Positions 18,277 through 26,370 of a stretch of 64,000 bases of DNA are shown piece after piece (position 1 is the first letter of the stretch; every line of letters starts with the position of its first letter). The notes under the pieces were generated by a model that searched no databases, had not been told where the DNA came from, and saw only the letters and a program-made list of their open reading frames with translations. This DNA is from Winogradskyella sp. KYW1333 (lineage in GTDB: Bacteria; Bacteroidota; Bacteroidia; Flavobacteriales; Flavobacteriaceae), in NCBI RefSeq assembly GCF_003335675.1, contig NZ_QPHL01000009.1, positions 1 to 64,000 on the forward strand. The letters run 5' to 3'. A program made the translations under genes and the position numbers.

Positions 18277-18486
18277 CTATTCGTTTTTTATTTTGCAAGT
18301 ACTTATGCCAAATACTCTATAAAGTGGACAGAAGTTGACTAGACTTGTAATTAAGAAAACAATCGCAACTGCCATTAAAATATAGGCTAAAGTCCCTTCA
18401 ATAACATCCATATAATATAATACTGCAATAACTACAGCAATTAAAGTACGTATGCCCTTATCAGCGTTGCTCATGTTTTTTTTCAT
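18277..18486 (-). CDS. DUF2892 (YgaP-type transmembrane) protein
   Basis: 69 residues. MSNADKGIRTLIAVVIAVLY begins the DUF2892 domain, two closely spaced helices with a C-terminal CPLYRVFGISTC motif. The domain is often fused to or next to rhodaneses, as here, where the rhodanese protein lies 11 bases upstream on the same strand. Probably a membrane partner in sulfide/persulfide handling (inference). Confidence 0.88.
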   Translation of the reverse strand: MKKNMSNADKGIRTLIAVVIAVLYYMDVIEGTLAYILMAVAIVFLITSLVNFCPLYRVFGISTCKIKNE

Positions 18487-18497
18487 AATTTATTGTT

Positions 18498-19904
18498 TTA
18501 CAGTGTAGTTGGGCAAATAAAATCGGTTGTGGGTAAATCAGTTTTCTTAATTGCTCCAAAACCTCCAGCCACATCAATGAGATTGTTAAAACCCCTAGCT
18601 TTTAATATTGAGGCCGCAATTACAGATCTGTATCCACCAGCACAATGTATATAATATGTTTTGTTTTTATCAACTTCATTCATTTGTTGATTAATAAAAT
18701 CTAAAGCAAAATGCTGCGCATTTTCTAGGTGCATAGATTGGTATTCGCCTGGCTTTCTAACATCTAAAATATTTATTTCAGAAGCCTTTGCCTTGTCCGC
18801 AAATTCTATTGCTGAAATTGAATCTAAAGTTTCAACATCTTTGCCAGCATTTTTCCAAGCCTCAATGCCACCTTCTAGATAACCTAATGTATTGTCGTAA
18901 CCTACTCTTGATAATCTTGTTACAGCTTCAGCAGATTTACCTTCAGGAACAACTAGTAAGATAGGTTGTTTTATATCCGTAATTAGCGCTCCTACCCAAG
19001 GTGCAAACTGGCCATGCAATCCAATAAAAATAGAATTTGGAATATGACCTTTAATATATTCTGATTCGCGTCTAACATCTAAAATTAATGCGGATTCATG
19101 ATTCGCCAATGCTTCAAAATCTTCAGGAGACAATGGTGTATCACCAGTTTGTAATATGGTGTCAAAAGTATCATATCCCATTTTGTTCATCATAGCATTT
19201 TTAGCAAAATACTGAGGAGGAGGAGCAATGCCATCTAAAACCTCCTTAACAAATTCTGCTTTTGACATGTCTGCGCGTAAGGCATAATTTGTTTTCTTTT
19301 GTTCGCCTAATACACCTACAGTTTCTTTACTAAGATTTTTCCCACATGCAGAACCTGCTCCATGCGCAGGGTAAACAATAACATCATCTGCTAAGGTCAT
19401 TATTTTGTTTCGCAATGAATCAAACAGCATTGCGGCTAAATCTTCCTTTGTTAAATCTGATTTTATAGCTAAGTCTGGTCTACCAACATCACCTAAAAAT
19501 AAAGTGTCTCCCGAGAAAATTGCATGATCTTTTCCGTTTTCGTCTTTGAGTAAATACGTAACCGATTCTAATGTATGGCCTGGAGTATGTAATACTTTAA
19601 TAGTTAGGTTACCTAATTTTAATTCTTCTCCATCTCTTGCAACATGAATGTCATAATCTGTTTGCGCTGCTGGACCAAAAACAATGGTGGCATTAGTTTT
19701 ATTTGCCAAATCTACATGGCCAGAGACAAAATCCGCATGAAAATGCGTTTCTAGAATATATTTTATTTTGGCGTTGTTTTTCTTTGCTTTTTCAACATAT
19801 TGTTGCGTTTCTCGTAATGGATCAATTATAGCAACCTCACCAGCTGACTCAATATAGTATGCACCTTGTGCTAAACATCCTGTATATAATTGTTCAATTT
19901 TCAT
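18498..19904 (-). CDS. MBL-fold persulfide dioxygenase-like protein with two rhodanese domains
   Basis: 468 residues. The metallo-beta-lactamase part (1-240) has ETHFHADFVSGH (about 52-63), HTPGHT (about 109-114) and SGDTLFLGDVGRPDL. That is the ETHE1/persulfide dioxygenase pattern, oxidising glutathione persulfide or related substrates to sulfite. Two rhodanese domains follow (about 265-360 and 370-465). The second has an active-site Cys in IHCAGGYRS. In the first the equivalent position (VVPEGKSAEA) has no Cys, so it is probably catalytically dead and structural. First gene of an operon with DUF2892 and HMA genes; its promoter carries an Fnr-like palindrome. Confidence 0.9.
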   Translation of the reverse strand: MKIEQLYTGCLAQGAYYIESAGEVAIIDPLRETQQYVEKAKKNNAKIKYILETHFHADFVSGHVDLANKTNATIVFGPAAQTDYDIHVARDGEELKLGNLTIKVLHTPGHTLESVTYLLKDENGKDHAIFSGDTLFLGDVGRPDLAIKSDLTKEDLAAMLFDSLRNKIMTLADDVIVYPAHGAGSACGKNLSKETVGVLGEQKKTNYALRADMSKAEFVKEVLDGIAPPPQYFAKNAMMNKMGYDTFDTILQTGDTPLSPEDFEALANHESALILDVRRESEYIKGHIPNSIFIGLHGQFAPWVGALITDIKQPILLVVPEGKSAEAVTRLSRVGYDNTLGYLEGGIEAWKNAGKDVETLDSISAIEFADKAKASEINILDVRKPGEYQSMHLENAQHFALDFINQQMNEVDKNKTYYIHCAGGYRSVIAASILKARGFNNLIDVAGGFGAIKKTDLPTTDFICPTTL

Positions 19905-19926
19905 AATTAGTTTTTTTCAAGTGATA

Positions 19927-19969
19927 CAAAGTTATGAAACTTAGTTTTTTGTAAAGTGATTTTTATCAC
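19927..19969 (-). promoter_or_regulatory. Promoter with Crp/Fnr-like operator for the MBL-rhodanese operon
   Basis: On the minus strand TAACTTTG (19934-19927) is an exact -7 element 22 bases before the ATG. The palindrome GTGATTTTTATCAC (19956-19969; core TGATTTTTATCA) is centred 32 bases upstream of the -7 centre. That places it close to -41.5, the class II activator position for Crp/Fnr proteins. The regulator gene at 21009-21644 is the obvious candidate. Confidence 0.55.
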
Positions 19970-19975
19970 ATTGGT

Positions 19976-20779
19976 TTAAAATAACTCTTTGTAGATAATA
20001 TAGATGGCCATAAAGAGAGTAAAATAGCCAAATCCCCTTTTTAGTTTTTTACCACTAATAAATTTTGACAACCAAACTCCAATAATTATTCCTACTATTG
20101 AAAGAAAGGTAAAAATTAATAGAAAATTCCAATCTATTTCTAAGTTGGCAATATCGCCAAGAAATCCAATCAAGGATTTTATCGCAATAATTAAAAGTGA
20201 GGTGCCAACGGCAGTTTTCATAGGTAGTTTTGCTAAAATCACAAGAGCGGGAATAATTAAAAACCCTCCACCTGCACCCACGATACCCGTAAGTATACCA
20301 ACTCCGATGCCCTCTAAAGCAATAAGAGGATAATTAAATTGGATATTTTGATGGCTTGATTCTTCAACTTTATCTTTTCTATTTCTAATCATGGAAATAC
20401 TAGCCAGTAACATAATAATGGCAAAAAATACCATAATGAAGATATTATTAGTTACAGTAAACTCACCAACTGAAAATACCTCAGTAGGTATCATTGGAAC
20501 TAGAAAGCGTCTTGTTAGAAAAACGGCTATAAAGGCCGGGATTGAAAATATAATTGCTGTTTTAAAATCTACTCTGCCTTTTTTAATATTCTGAAAGGTA
20601 CCAATGCAAGATGTTACCCCTACAACAAACAACGAGTAAGCAGTTGCAACAATAGGATTTAAACCAATTAAATAAACCAAAATCGGAACCGTTAGAATTG
20701 AACCGCCTCCACCAATTAAACCAAGAACTAATCCAACTATAACAGCACCAAGATAACCTAGTATTTCTGTTACATCCAT
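19976..20779 (-). CDS. TauE/SafE (TSUP) family sulfur-compound exporter
   Basis: 267 residues, about eight transmembrane helices in two homologous halves with the Gly-rich motifs GLIGGGGSILTVPIL (about 20-34) and GIVGAGGGFLIIPALV (about 165-180). TSUP proteins move sulfite, sulfoacetate or similar anions. Beside a persulfide dioxygenase-like enzyme, sulfite export is the simplest role (inference). The YeeE/YedE remnant abuts its start, so the two once formed one transcript. Confidence 0.9.
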   Translation of the reverse strand: MDVTEILGYLGAVIVGLVLGLIGGGGSILTVPILVYLIGLNPIVATAYSLFVVGVTSCIGTFQNIKKGRVDFKTAIIFSIPAFIAVFLTRRFLVPMIPTEVFSVGEFTVTNNIFIMVFFAIIMLLASISMIRNRKDKVEESSHQNIQFNYPLIALEGIGVGILTGIVGAGGGFLIIPALVILAKLPMKTAVGTSLLIIAIKSLIGFLGDIANLEIDWNFLLIFTFLSIVGIIIGVWLSKFISGKKLKRGFGYFTLFMAIYIIYKELF

Positions 20780-20934
20780 TTAATGAGGTAGTTTGTCTTT
20801 AAACACGCCATATGCATATGTTTCTAATAGTGTGCACCTGTAATTACAAAGAGTATAGAGAATACTCCTGTACCAACTAAGATATACATTGCTCCAGGAC
20901 AAACACCACAAAGTGCCCAGCATAGCCCAAAAAT
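20780..20934 (-). pseudogene. Frameshifted C-terminal remnant of a YeeE/YedE (DUF6691-type) protein
   Basis: On the minus strand from 20934 one frame reads IFGLCWALCGVCPGAMYILV, then GTGVFSILFVITGAHY and a stop. Another frame then continues ETYAYGVFKDKLPH and a stop at 20780. Removing one CA from GCACAC (around 20830-20836) joins them as GALLETYAYGVFKDKLPH, the usual end of the YeeE/YedE half-protein in Bacteroidota. The N-terminal part is missing. YeeE/YedE proteins import thiosulfate and commonly sit beside TauE, rhodanese and Crp genes as here. No intact copy lies in the window. Confidence 0.75.
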
Positions 20935-21008
20935 CTAAAATATAACGCATAAATTAATTATTTAGCTAAAATAGAATTCTATTATTTTGTTGATTGCTAT
21001 AAAAGTTA

Positions 21009-21644
21009 CTAAAAGTCTATAACTATAATTTTATTTCTTCCTAATTCAATTTTGTTTTCTTTTTCAAGTTTTTTTAATAGGCGTGAAACAACTACTCTAG
21101 ATGTATGAAGATCTTCAGCGATTTCCTGGTGTGTGATTTGGAGATTTGTATCTGCGGTTAACTTAACCTGATCCGTAAGGTACTTAAAAAGCCTCTCATC
21201 CATTTGCATAAAAGCTAAAGTATCAATAGCTTCTAGCATTTCATTGAACCTAAACTGATAGCTTTGCAATATATAATTTCTCCAGTTTTTATTAGTGTTA
21301 AATAACTCCTCCATGTCCTCTTTTGGAATTGATGCCAAGACAACATCTTGCTCCGCTATAGCTCTTACTTTACTTATATTTTTAGACATACAACACGTTA
21401 ATGACATCGCACATGTATCACCAGATTCTAATAAATATAAAAGTAATTCATGGCCGCGATTATCTTCAGATAAAACTTTAATATTGCCTTCAATAATTAG
21501 AGGTACAAATTCAATATTTTGCCCTAAATCAATAATAATATCACCCTTATTAAATCTATACAAACTAGCCTTCTTTGCTAAAATGTCTATAAGTTCTTTA
21601 TCAAACAGATAATCAAACTTTTCTAAAATATTTTTTTCAATCAT
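21009..21644 (-). CDS. Crp/Fnr family transcriptional regulator
   Basis: 211 residues. A cyclic-nucleotide-binding-type beta-barrel (about 25-115), a long dimer helix (YQFRFNEMLEAIDTLAFMQM, about 128-147) and a winged helix-turn-helix (THQEIAEDLHTSRVVVSRLL, about 171-190). Two adjacent Cys (TCCMSK, near residue 80) lie in the sensor domain; there is no N-terminal Fe-S Cys cluster, so oxygen sensing as in E. coli Fnr is unlikely. The double Cys could instead sense persulfide or thiols (inference). It lies upstream of the sulfur genes it probably controls. Confidence 0.9.
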   Translation of the reverse strand: MIEKNILEKFDYLFDKELIDILAKKASLYRFNKGDIIIDLGQNIEFVPLIIEGNIKVLSEDNRGHELLLYLLESGDTCAMSLTCCMSKNISKVRAIAEQDVVLASIPKEDMEELFNTNKNWRNYILQSYQFRFNEMLEAIDTLAFMQMDERLFKYLTDQVKLTADTNLQITHQEIAEDLHTSRVVVSRLLKKLEKENKIELGRNKIIVIDF

Positions 21645-21687
21645 AAATCAAAAGTAATCATTTTGGTTTTTCAAATAAATAGTTTGG

Positions 21688-21715
21688 TTGATTTTTAAGA
21701 ATTGTATTATATTTG
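21688..21715 (+). promoter_or_regulatory. Promoter of tRNA-Arg
   Basis: TTG (21688-21690), 17-base spacer, TATATTTG (21708-21715); the tRNA begins 15 bases later. Confidence 0.75.
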
Positions 21716-21729
21716 CACCCACTTAAAAA

Positions 21730-21803
21730 GGCCTCGTGGCGCAACTGAATAGCGCATCTGATTACGGCTCAGAAGGTTACAGGTTTGAATCCTGTCGAGG
21801 TCA
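21730..21803 (+). tRNA. tRNA-Arg (anticodon ACG)
   Basis: 74 bases. Acceptor GGCCTCG / CGAGGTC (one G-T), D stem GCGC/GCGC, anticodon stem TCTGA / TCAGA with loop TTACGGC, T arm CAGGTTTGAATCCTG, discriminator A, no encoded CCA. A34 is expected to be edited to inosine. Confidence 0.97.
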
Positions 21804-21811
21804 CAAATGAA

Positions 21812-21845
21812 AAAAAAGCAAGCTAAAAATGGGCTTGCTTTTTTA
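21812..21845 (+). terminator. Terminator of tRNA-Arg (bidirectional)
   Basis: Stem AAAAAGCAAGC / GCTTGCTTTTT with T-run; also 21 bases past the stop of the converging PPOX-fold gene. Confidence 0.85.
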
Positions 21846-21865
21846 CTTATAACAGATTTTCTATT

Positions 21866-22318
21866 TTAAGATCTCATTTTGCCTGTCATCTCATCAATCC
21901 TTATTAAGAATACTATTGGTATGTCCTGATTGTAGATTTTGCTTGAAAAATCACTTATATAATCCATATCCTTATGTTCCTTGCGTAGAATTATACTTTT
22001 GATACCTAATGAAAATTCATGCAGGTAAAGTTTGGCTGTTCCTCCACTAATTTCGTCATATTTACCATGAGCTAAAACAGATTGCCATTTTTTAGCCGCA
22101 AAAATATCTGCCACTGCTAATGAGATGGAAATATTTTTACGCATAGAGTTAATCTTATGTCCTAAGCCGGAATAGAAGATGATATAGTTCTCTTTTTCAT
22201 TAAAGTAATAGGTAATAGGTATTGTATAAGGAGAATTATTGCTTACATATGAAAGATATCCTAGATAATTGTTCTTTAAAATATCTGTACATTGATCTTT
22301 GTCTATACTTTTAATCAT
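21866..22318 (-). CDS. Pyridoxamine 5'-phosphate oxidase-fold (flavin-binding) protein
   Basis: 150 residues. The split beta-barrel pattern is visible: LGYLSYVSNNSPYTIPITYY (about 19-38), then IIFYSGLGHKINSMRKN, typical of small flavin/heme-binding PPOX-like proteins rather than true PdxH. Cytoplasmic. Divergent from the universal stress protein, with an Fnr-like palindrome between them, which suggests redox or low-oxygen control (inference). Confidence 0.78.
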   Translation of the reverse strand: MIKSIDKDQCTDILKNNYLGYLSYVSNNSPYTIPITYYFNEKENYIIFYSGLGHKINSMRKNISISLAVADIFAAKKWQSVLAHGKYDEISGGTAKLYLHEFSLGIKSIILRKEHKDMDYISDFSSKIYNQDIPIVFLIRIDEMTGKMRS

Positions 22319-22366
22319 GACGTAAAAATTATTTGTCTTAAGATACTCACTCTAGATTAAATTTTT

Positions 22367-22382
22367 ACTGACATAAATCAGT
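22367..22382. promoter_or_regulatory. Crp/Fnr-like palindrome between PPOX-fold and universal stress genes
   Basis: ACTGACATAAATCAGT, a palindrome with ACTGA/TCAGT arms and core TGACATAAATCA. The core matches the TGAyNNNNATCA form of the sites at 19957-19968 and 52909-52920. Toward the PPOX-fold gene a weak -7 (TATCTTAA on the minus strand, 22345-22338) is centred 33 bases away. Toward the stress gene there is TACTGTTTG (22406-22414), with a one-base-longer spacer. Confidence 0.5.
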
Positions 22383-22450
22383 TTTAAATATTTTTAAACA
22401 TGAAATACTGTTTGAGTGTTAACGATTTTTAAAAATAAAATAATTTGGGA

Positions 22451-22464
22451 ATGATAATTATCAT
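22451..22464. promoter_or_regulatory. Perfect 14-bp palindrome upstream of the universal stress gene
   Basis: ATGATAATTATCAT, a perfect inverted repeat resembling half of a Fur-type box (GATAAT/ATTATC). It lies 48 bases before the stress-protein ATG. Such a palindrome can arise by chance in AT-rich DNA. Confidence 0.3.
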
Positions 22465-22511
22465 TATAGTATTGAAACAATTTTTATACATTAATAGAAA
22501 ATGAAACTAGG

Positions 22512-23351
22512 ATGAAAAAAATACTTCTACTTACCGATTTTTCAAAGAACTCAATTAACGCCATGAATTATGGATTGCAATTATTTCAAAATGAATATTG
22601 TGACTTTTTTGTACTTAATGTACAGAGTTCTTTGAGTTATGCTACGGACGATTTAATGGCTAGTAGGCCTAGAGAGAGTCTTTATGAAGTTTTGATAGCT
22701 GAAAATAAGCAACGTTTAACATCTATTGTTGAAGGATTGAAACTAAATGCTAACGAGCGATTACACAGATTTAAATCAATTGTTGATTATGATTTATTTA
22801 TAGACGCCATTAAGCAAACTATCAAAAAGGAGAATATTGATTTTGTAGTAATGGGTACTAATGGGGCCTCTAATTTACGAGAAGCCATAATGGGAAGTAA
22901 TGCTTTAAAAGTATTACGTTTTATAAATTGTAATACATTAGTAATTCCAGAAGGCTATCAATACAAAAAGCCTAAGCGATTTTTATTGGCTCTTGATGTT
23001 GATGATTATGCAGATCATAAAACTGTTTTTGATATTACTGAGTTAATTCAAAAGCTCGATGCTAATATTAATGTGGTTAGGATAGTTTCTACTAATGAAA
23101 ATGTCCAATCCAAAATACAACTAGATAAAGACTTGCTTTTAGAATTGATTCATGAAAATAAGTTTACTTATAGGACAGTATCAAACATTCCTTTATCTCA
23201 TATTTTGGTAGATGAAGAACTCGCTCAAGATGCTCATATAATAACCTTAGTTGGTCAATTTAAGGGCTTATTCAATAGATTATTCAGTGATGCCAGTAAA
23301 ACAAATATCAGTAAAAATATGATTTTACCTTTGATGATTTTTCATCATTAG
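22512..23351 (+). CDS. Universal stress protein, tandem UspA domains
   Basis: 279 residues: two UspA-type domains in one chain (about 1-145 and 155-279). The first has ILLLTDFSKNSINAMNYG at its start and the nucleotide-binding loop VVMGTNGASNLREAIMGSNA (about 114-133). The second begins RFLLALDVDDYAD and has lost the Gly-rich loop. Two-domain Usp proteins are common in Bacteroidota and often respond to oxygen limitation, in line with the upstream Fnr-like site. Confidence 0.9.
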   Translation: MKKILLLTDFSKNSINAMNYGLQLFQNEYCDFFVLNVQSSLSYATDDLMASRPRESLYEVLIAENKQRLTSIVEGLKLNANERLHRFKSIVDYDLFIDAIKQTIKKENIDFVVMGTNGASNLREAIMGSNALKVLRFINCNTLVIPEGYQYKKPKRFLLALDVDDYADHKTVFDITELIQKLDANINVVRIVSTNENVQSKIQLDKDLLLELIHENKFTYRTVSNIPLSHILVDEELAQDAHIITLVGQFKGLFNRLFSDASKTNISKNMILPLMIFHH

Positions 23352-23536
23352 AAAAGTGTTTAATTGTAAGCAAATCGTCATCTTAACTAAATTCCTTTGA
23401 TATATGAGATTCTTGATTAAAGTTGATATTCCAAGTCTTTAAAATCTAAGAAATCTCCAAATGAAAAAGTAGAATGAACCTTCATCTCAAAGAAAATCTA
23501 AATTAAATTTATAAATTACCACCTAAAGTTCTTAAG

Positions 23537-24436
23537 ATGAAAAAATTATTACCAGTATTACTTGTTGTCTTAATGTGCTCGTGTAAGGTGCATCATAGAT
23601 CTAACATAGAATCTGAGGAAGAGTTTGTTGTAGTTATGAAAAGAGCGGATACAAGAGGTGGTCTTGCAGAAACTGTTCTTCAAGGAGTGTTTTTTGGCGC
23701 TTCGTATTTAGCAGAAAAAACCTCAGAATCTCTAGTTAGTAAATATTCACAGTCCATATCAATAAATAATTATTATAATACAGATTTGGGGGAGGTTGAG
23801 AAGACCTATAAAGAAATTCATATTAAAAAATATTCAAAACCTAACAGCCCTGAGAAGAAAGCTCAAATAACAACGTTAGTTAAAGATGAAATTAATGCAA
23901 TGCCAAAATCCAGAGGTAATAATATGGCCTTGAATGTTCAGGACGTTATAAGGCTCGAACAAGATGATTTATTGAATTTTTATGCAGTTGTAGAATTAAT
24001 TAGCGATCCACAGAATCCAGGAGTAACAAGATTGAGTTTTAATGAACTTAGAGTGTTCTTTTCTAAAACGAAAGTATATGCTGATGAGAACCTTAATGCA
24101 AGGATTTCAATTGCAATTGAGGGACAATGGAGAGGTGAAGATGGTACACCAAAAAGCGCAACTTTGATAGAGCAGGAATATGATTTTAAAAATCTTAAAT
24201 ATGGTGTTGACAACCTCATTAATACGCCGTTATTATCACCTTGGTATTACGATATTCCAATCACTACTCAATTAGACGATAATGATAATTATGGTGTAGT
24301 TAAAATAAATGTTAGGTTAGAGGAGTATGAGGGTAACAGGAGTAAGTATATTAATAAACTTCCAAGTATGCTGAGTGATAATAAAGACGCGATCATTTCT
24401 GATGGAGCTTCAGCAATTGAGAAAATAACAAACTAA
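23537..24436 (+). CDS. Putative lipoprotein heading the CHASE2/caspase operon
   Basis: 299 residues; no family recognised. The signal peptide ends in a lipobox-like MCSC (Cys14 or Cys16). The mature N-terminus has MKRADTRGGLAE with Thr39-Arg40-Gly41, then a helical stretch, and a second site MPKSRGNN (Ser125-Arg126-Gly127). The rest is mixed alpha/beta with YDFKNLKYGVDNLIN and a polar C-terminus. It starts an operon with CHASE2, FecR-like and caspase genes (gaps of 4, overlap and 5 bases). Two Arg-Gly sites of the kind seen across this cluster make it a candidate substrate of the neighbouring proteases (inference). Confidence 0.75.
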   Translation: MKKLLPVLLVVLMCSCKVHHRSNIESEEEFVVVMKRADTRGGLAETVLQGVFFGASYLAEKTSESLVSKYSQSISINNYYNTDLGEVEKTYKEIHIKKYSKPNSPEKKAQITTLVKDEINAMPKSRGNNMALNVQDVIRLEQDDLLNFYAVVELISDPQNPGVTRLSFNELRVFFSKTKVYADENLNARISIAIEGQWRGEDGTPKSATLIEQEYDFKNLKYGVDNLINTPLLSPWYYDIPITTQLDDNDNYGVVKINVRLEEYEGNRSKYINKLPSMLSDNKDAIISDGASAIEKITN

Positions 24437-24440
24437 TTTA

Positions 24441-25607
24441 ATGAGAATTAAAACAGATAAAATTCTTTTGAGAGATGCATTTTTCTGTACCATATTGACA
24501 TTTATTATAGCTAGTATTTTATATTTTGCATTTGTGAATTTGTCTATTTTAGATCCTTTTGAGAAAGCTTTTAAAGATTTTAAGTTTACGGATATATATT
24601 ATTCTGAACGTATGAATAATGAAGAGAGAAATAATAAAATAGTCTTAGTAAATATAAAACACGCCAATCGTTTTCAAATTGCTCAAGCTATCGATAAAAT
24701 TAACACACAGAGACCAAGTGTTATAGGTTTAGATATCATATTTGAGGATAGAAAATCAGAATTTATAGATTCCCTTTTGAAGTCTTCCCTTGTATCAGCT
24801 AAGTCACTTGTAACAGCTTACTTTCATGAAAATGATTCTGTAGTTAACAATCATGAATATTTTCAGTTTTATGGAGAGACAAAAGGTTACATTAACTTAG
24901 ATTTAGAAGGTCAAAATTCTGTGATTCGGAATTTTCTTGGTGTAAAAGGCCATAATAATGATGAGTATGCATTTGCAACACAACTGGCTTTAAAAGCAGG
25001 ATATTTAAATGAGACTTATGTTAAAAAAGAATTAAAAAATCAGCTTCCAATAAACTATATCGGAAATAAAGATATTTTCTTATGCTTTGATATTGAAGAG
25101 GTCATAAATAAAGAAAAAATTCGGGCCTTCAAAGATGCTGTTGTAATACTAGGCTATTTAGGAGATGGTAATGAAAGTTTTGACATAGAAGACAAACATT
25201 TTACACCATTAAATTCTGAGTGGGTTGGTAGGGCAGTTCCTGATACTTTTGGTGTTATTGTGCATGCGAATATTTTAAACATGTTGTCTAAAGGAAATAT
25301 GATCTATAGGGTTTCAAAATTTTCAACGTATTTATTGTCATTTATAGTTTGCTTTCTTACCATACTTTTAAGTATAAAGCTTTACATAAAAAGTAGTTTT
25401 GTTTTTGATGTCTCAGAAAAATTAATTCAGCTCATACTTTCTATAGTGTTGGTTTATTTGGGATTAGCATTGCTACAAGCCAATATATATCTTAGTGTAG
25501 TGCCTGTTATCTTATTATCTATAATAGGGATTGAAATGATAGATTATTATGAATACTTGGTTAAGTATCTCAATAAAAAGTTTAAATGGGAAAGTCGATT
25601 GTTATAA
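24441..25607 (+). CDS. CHASE2-domain membrane sensor without output domain
   Basis: 388 residues. One transmembrane helix at 14-35, an extracytoplasmic CHASE2 domain (about 40-285; DPFEKAFKDFKFTDIYYSER, RPSVIGLDIIFEDR, DAVVILGYLGDG are typical), and three closing transmembrane helices (about 292-375). CHASE2 usually passes a signal to a kinase, cyclase or phosphatase domain on the same chain; here the protein stops after the membrane helices and a short tail. Output must go through another protein. The following gene overlaps it by 22 bases, pointing to the FecR-like protein and the caspase as partners (inference). Confidence 0.85.
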   Translation: MRIKTDKILLRDAFFCTILTFIIASILYFAFVNLSILDPFEKAFKDFKFTDIYYSERMNNEERNNKIVLVNIKHANRFQIAQAIDKINTQRPSVIGLDIIFEDRKSEFIDSLLKSSLVSAKSLVTAYFHENDSVVNNHEYFQFYGETKGYINLDLEGQNSVIRNFLGVKGHNNDEYAFATQLALKAGYLNETYVKKELKNQLPINYIGNKDIFLCFDIEEVINKEKIRAFKDAVVILGYLGDGNESFDIEDKHFTPLNSEWVGRAVPDTFGVIVHANILNMLSKGNMIYRVSKFSTYLLSFIVCFLTILLSIKLYIKSSFVFDVSEKLIQLILSIVLVYLGLALLQANIYLSVVPVILLSIIGIEMIDYYEYLVKYLNKKFKWESRLL

Positions 25608-26365
25608 TCTTATTAGCCCTGAGTACCGCTCTACTCCATGCCCAAGATAGTCTTTGTGTGTATAAGACTAAACCTGGGATATTATTAAATGATAATGGAA
25701 ATAAGCGACCACTTAGTAAGGGCGATTATATAAGTGCAAAAAGTTCAATTTACATGTCTACATCTTCGGAGGTAATGCTCATAAACTCTCAAGGTGAAGC
25801 ATTTAATATTAAGAATGCAGGGACTTATTCATATAAGAATATCCTAAAGTATAAAGCGCTTGATGATCAAAAGTCATTGACCTCTAAATACTTTAAACTC
25901 ATTTGGGATGAATTATTAAAAAGGAATTCTAATAAAACAATAATTGGTGGTGTTTTTAGAGGTGATGTTTTGATAGAATCACCTATGGATAGTACAAAAA
26001 TTGCGAGCTCTAAAATTACATTTAGATGGAAAACTGAAGCCGATGCTTCAAAATATTTTGTTTTTATTAGAGCCAAAGATTCCGAGACTGTCTATAAATT
26101 CGCTACTAATGGTAACGAATTTATAGTATATAAAGACAATCCTATTTTTTCTGATAATATTGAGTTTGAATGGAGTGTTTCACCCTCAGAATTTCCTAGC
26201 CTAAAGAATATTCCATTTTTTACATTTACATTGATTGATAGATCAGAATATGAAGCCTTAAAATCTAGTTACAGCGACCTAATAAAGGATTTAAAAGCTG
26301 TTGGTCTAACTAGCACAGAGATTGAAGATGCCCTCTGTGAAACTTATGGGATTTGTAAAAACTAA
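25586..26365 (+). CDS. Secreted FecR-like protein of the caspase operon
   Basis: 259 residues with a signal peptide (MGKSIVIILLALSTALLHA, then Gln). The first half (about 25-100) reads as an SH3-like/FecR-type beta unit: ILLNDNGNKRPLSKGDYIS, then EVMLINSQGEAFNIKNAGTY. The second half looks like a beta-sandwich (SKITFRWKTEADASKYFVFI) with an acidic helical tail ending CETYGICKN. FecR-CHASE2 pairs are known near caspase/CHAT genes in cyanobacteria (from memory). Probably binds the CHASE2 sensor or the protease outside the inner membrane (inference). Confidence 0.68.
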   Translation: MGKSIVIILLALSTALLHAQDSLCVYKTKPGILLNDNGNKRPLSKGDYISAKSSIYMSTSSEVMLINSQGEAFNIKNAGTYSYKNILKYKALDDQKSLTSKYFKLIWDELLKRNSNKTIIGGVFRGDVLIESPMDSTKIASSKITFRWKTEADASKYFVFIRAKDSETVYKFATNGNEFIVYKDNPIFSDNIEFEWSVSPSEFPSLKNIPFFTFTLIDRSEYEALKSSYSDLIKDLKAVGLTSTEIEDALCETYGICKN

Positions 26366-26370
26366 ATACC

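Noticed and set aside
20970-20983. AATAGAATTCTATT palindrome downstream of the Crp/Fnr gene
   Set aside because: No T-run, promoter or matching second copy; probably chance in AT-rich DNA.
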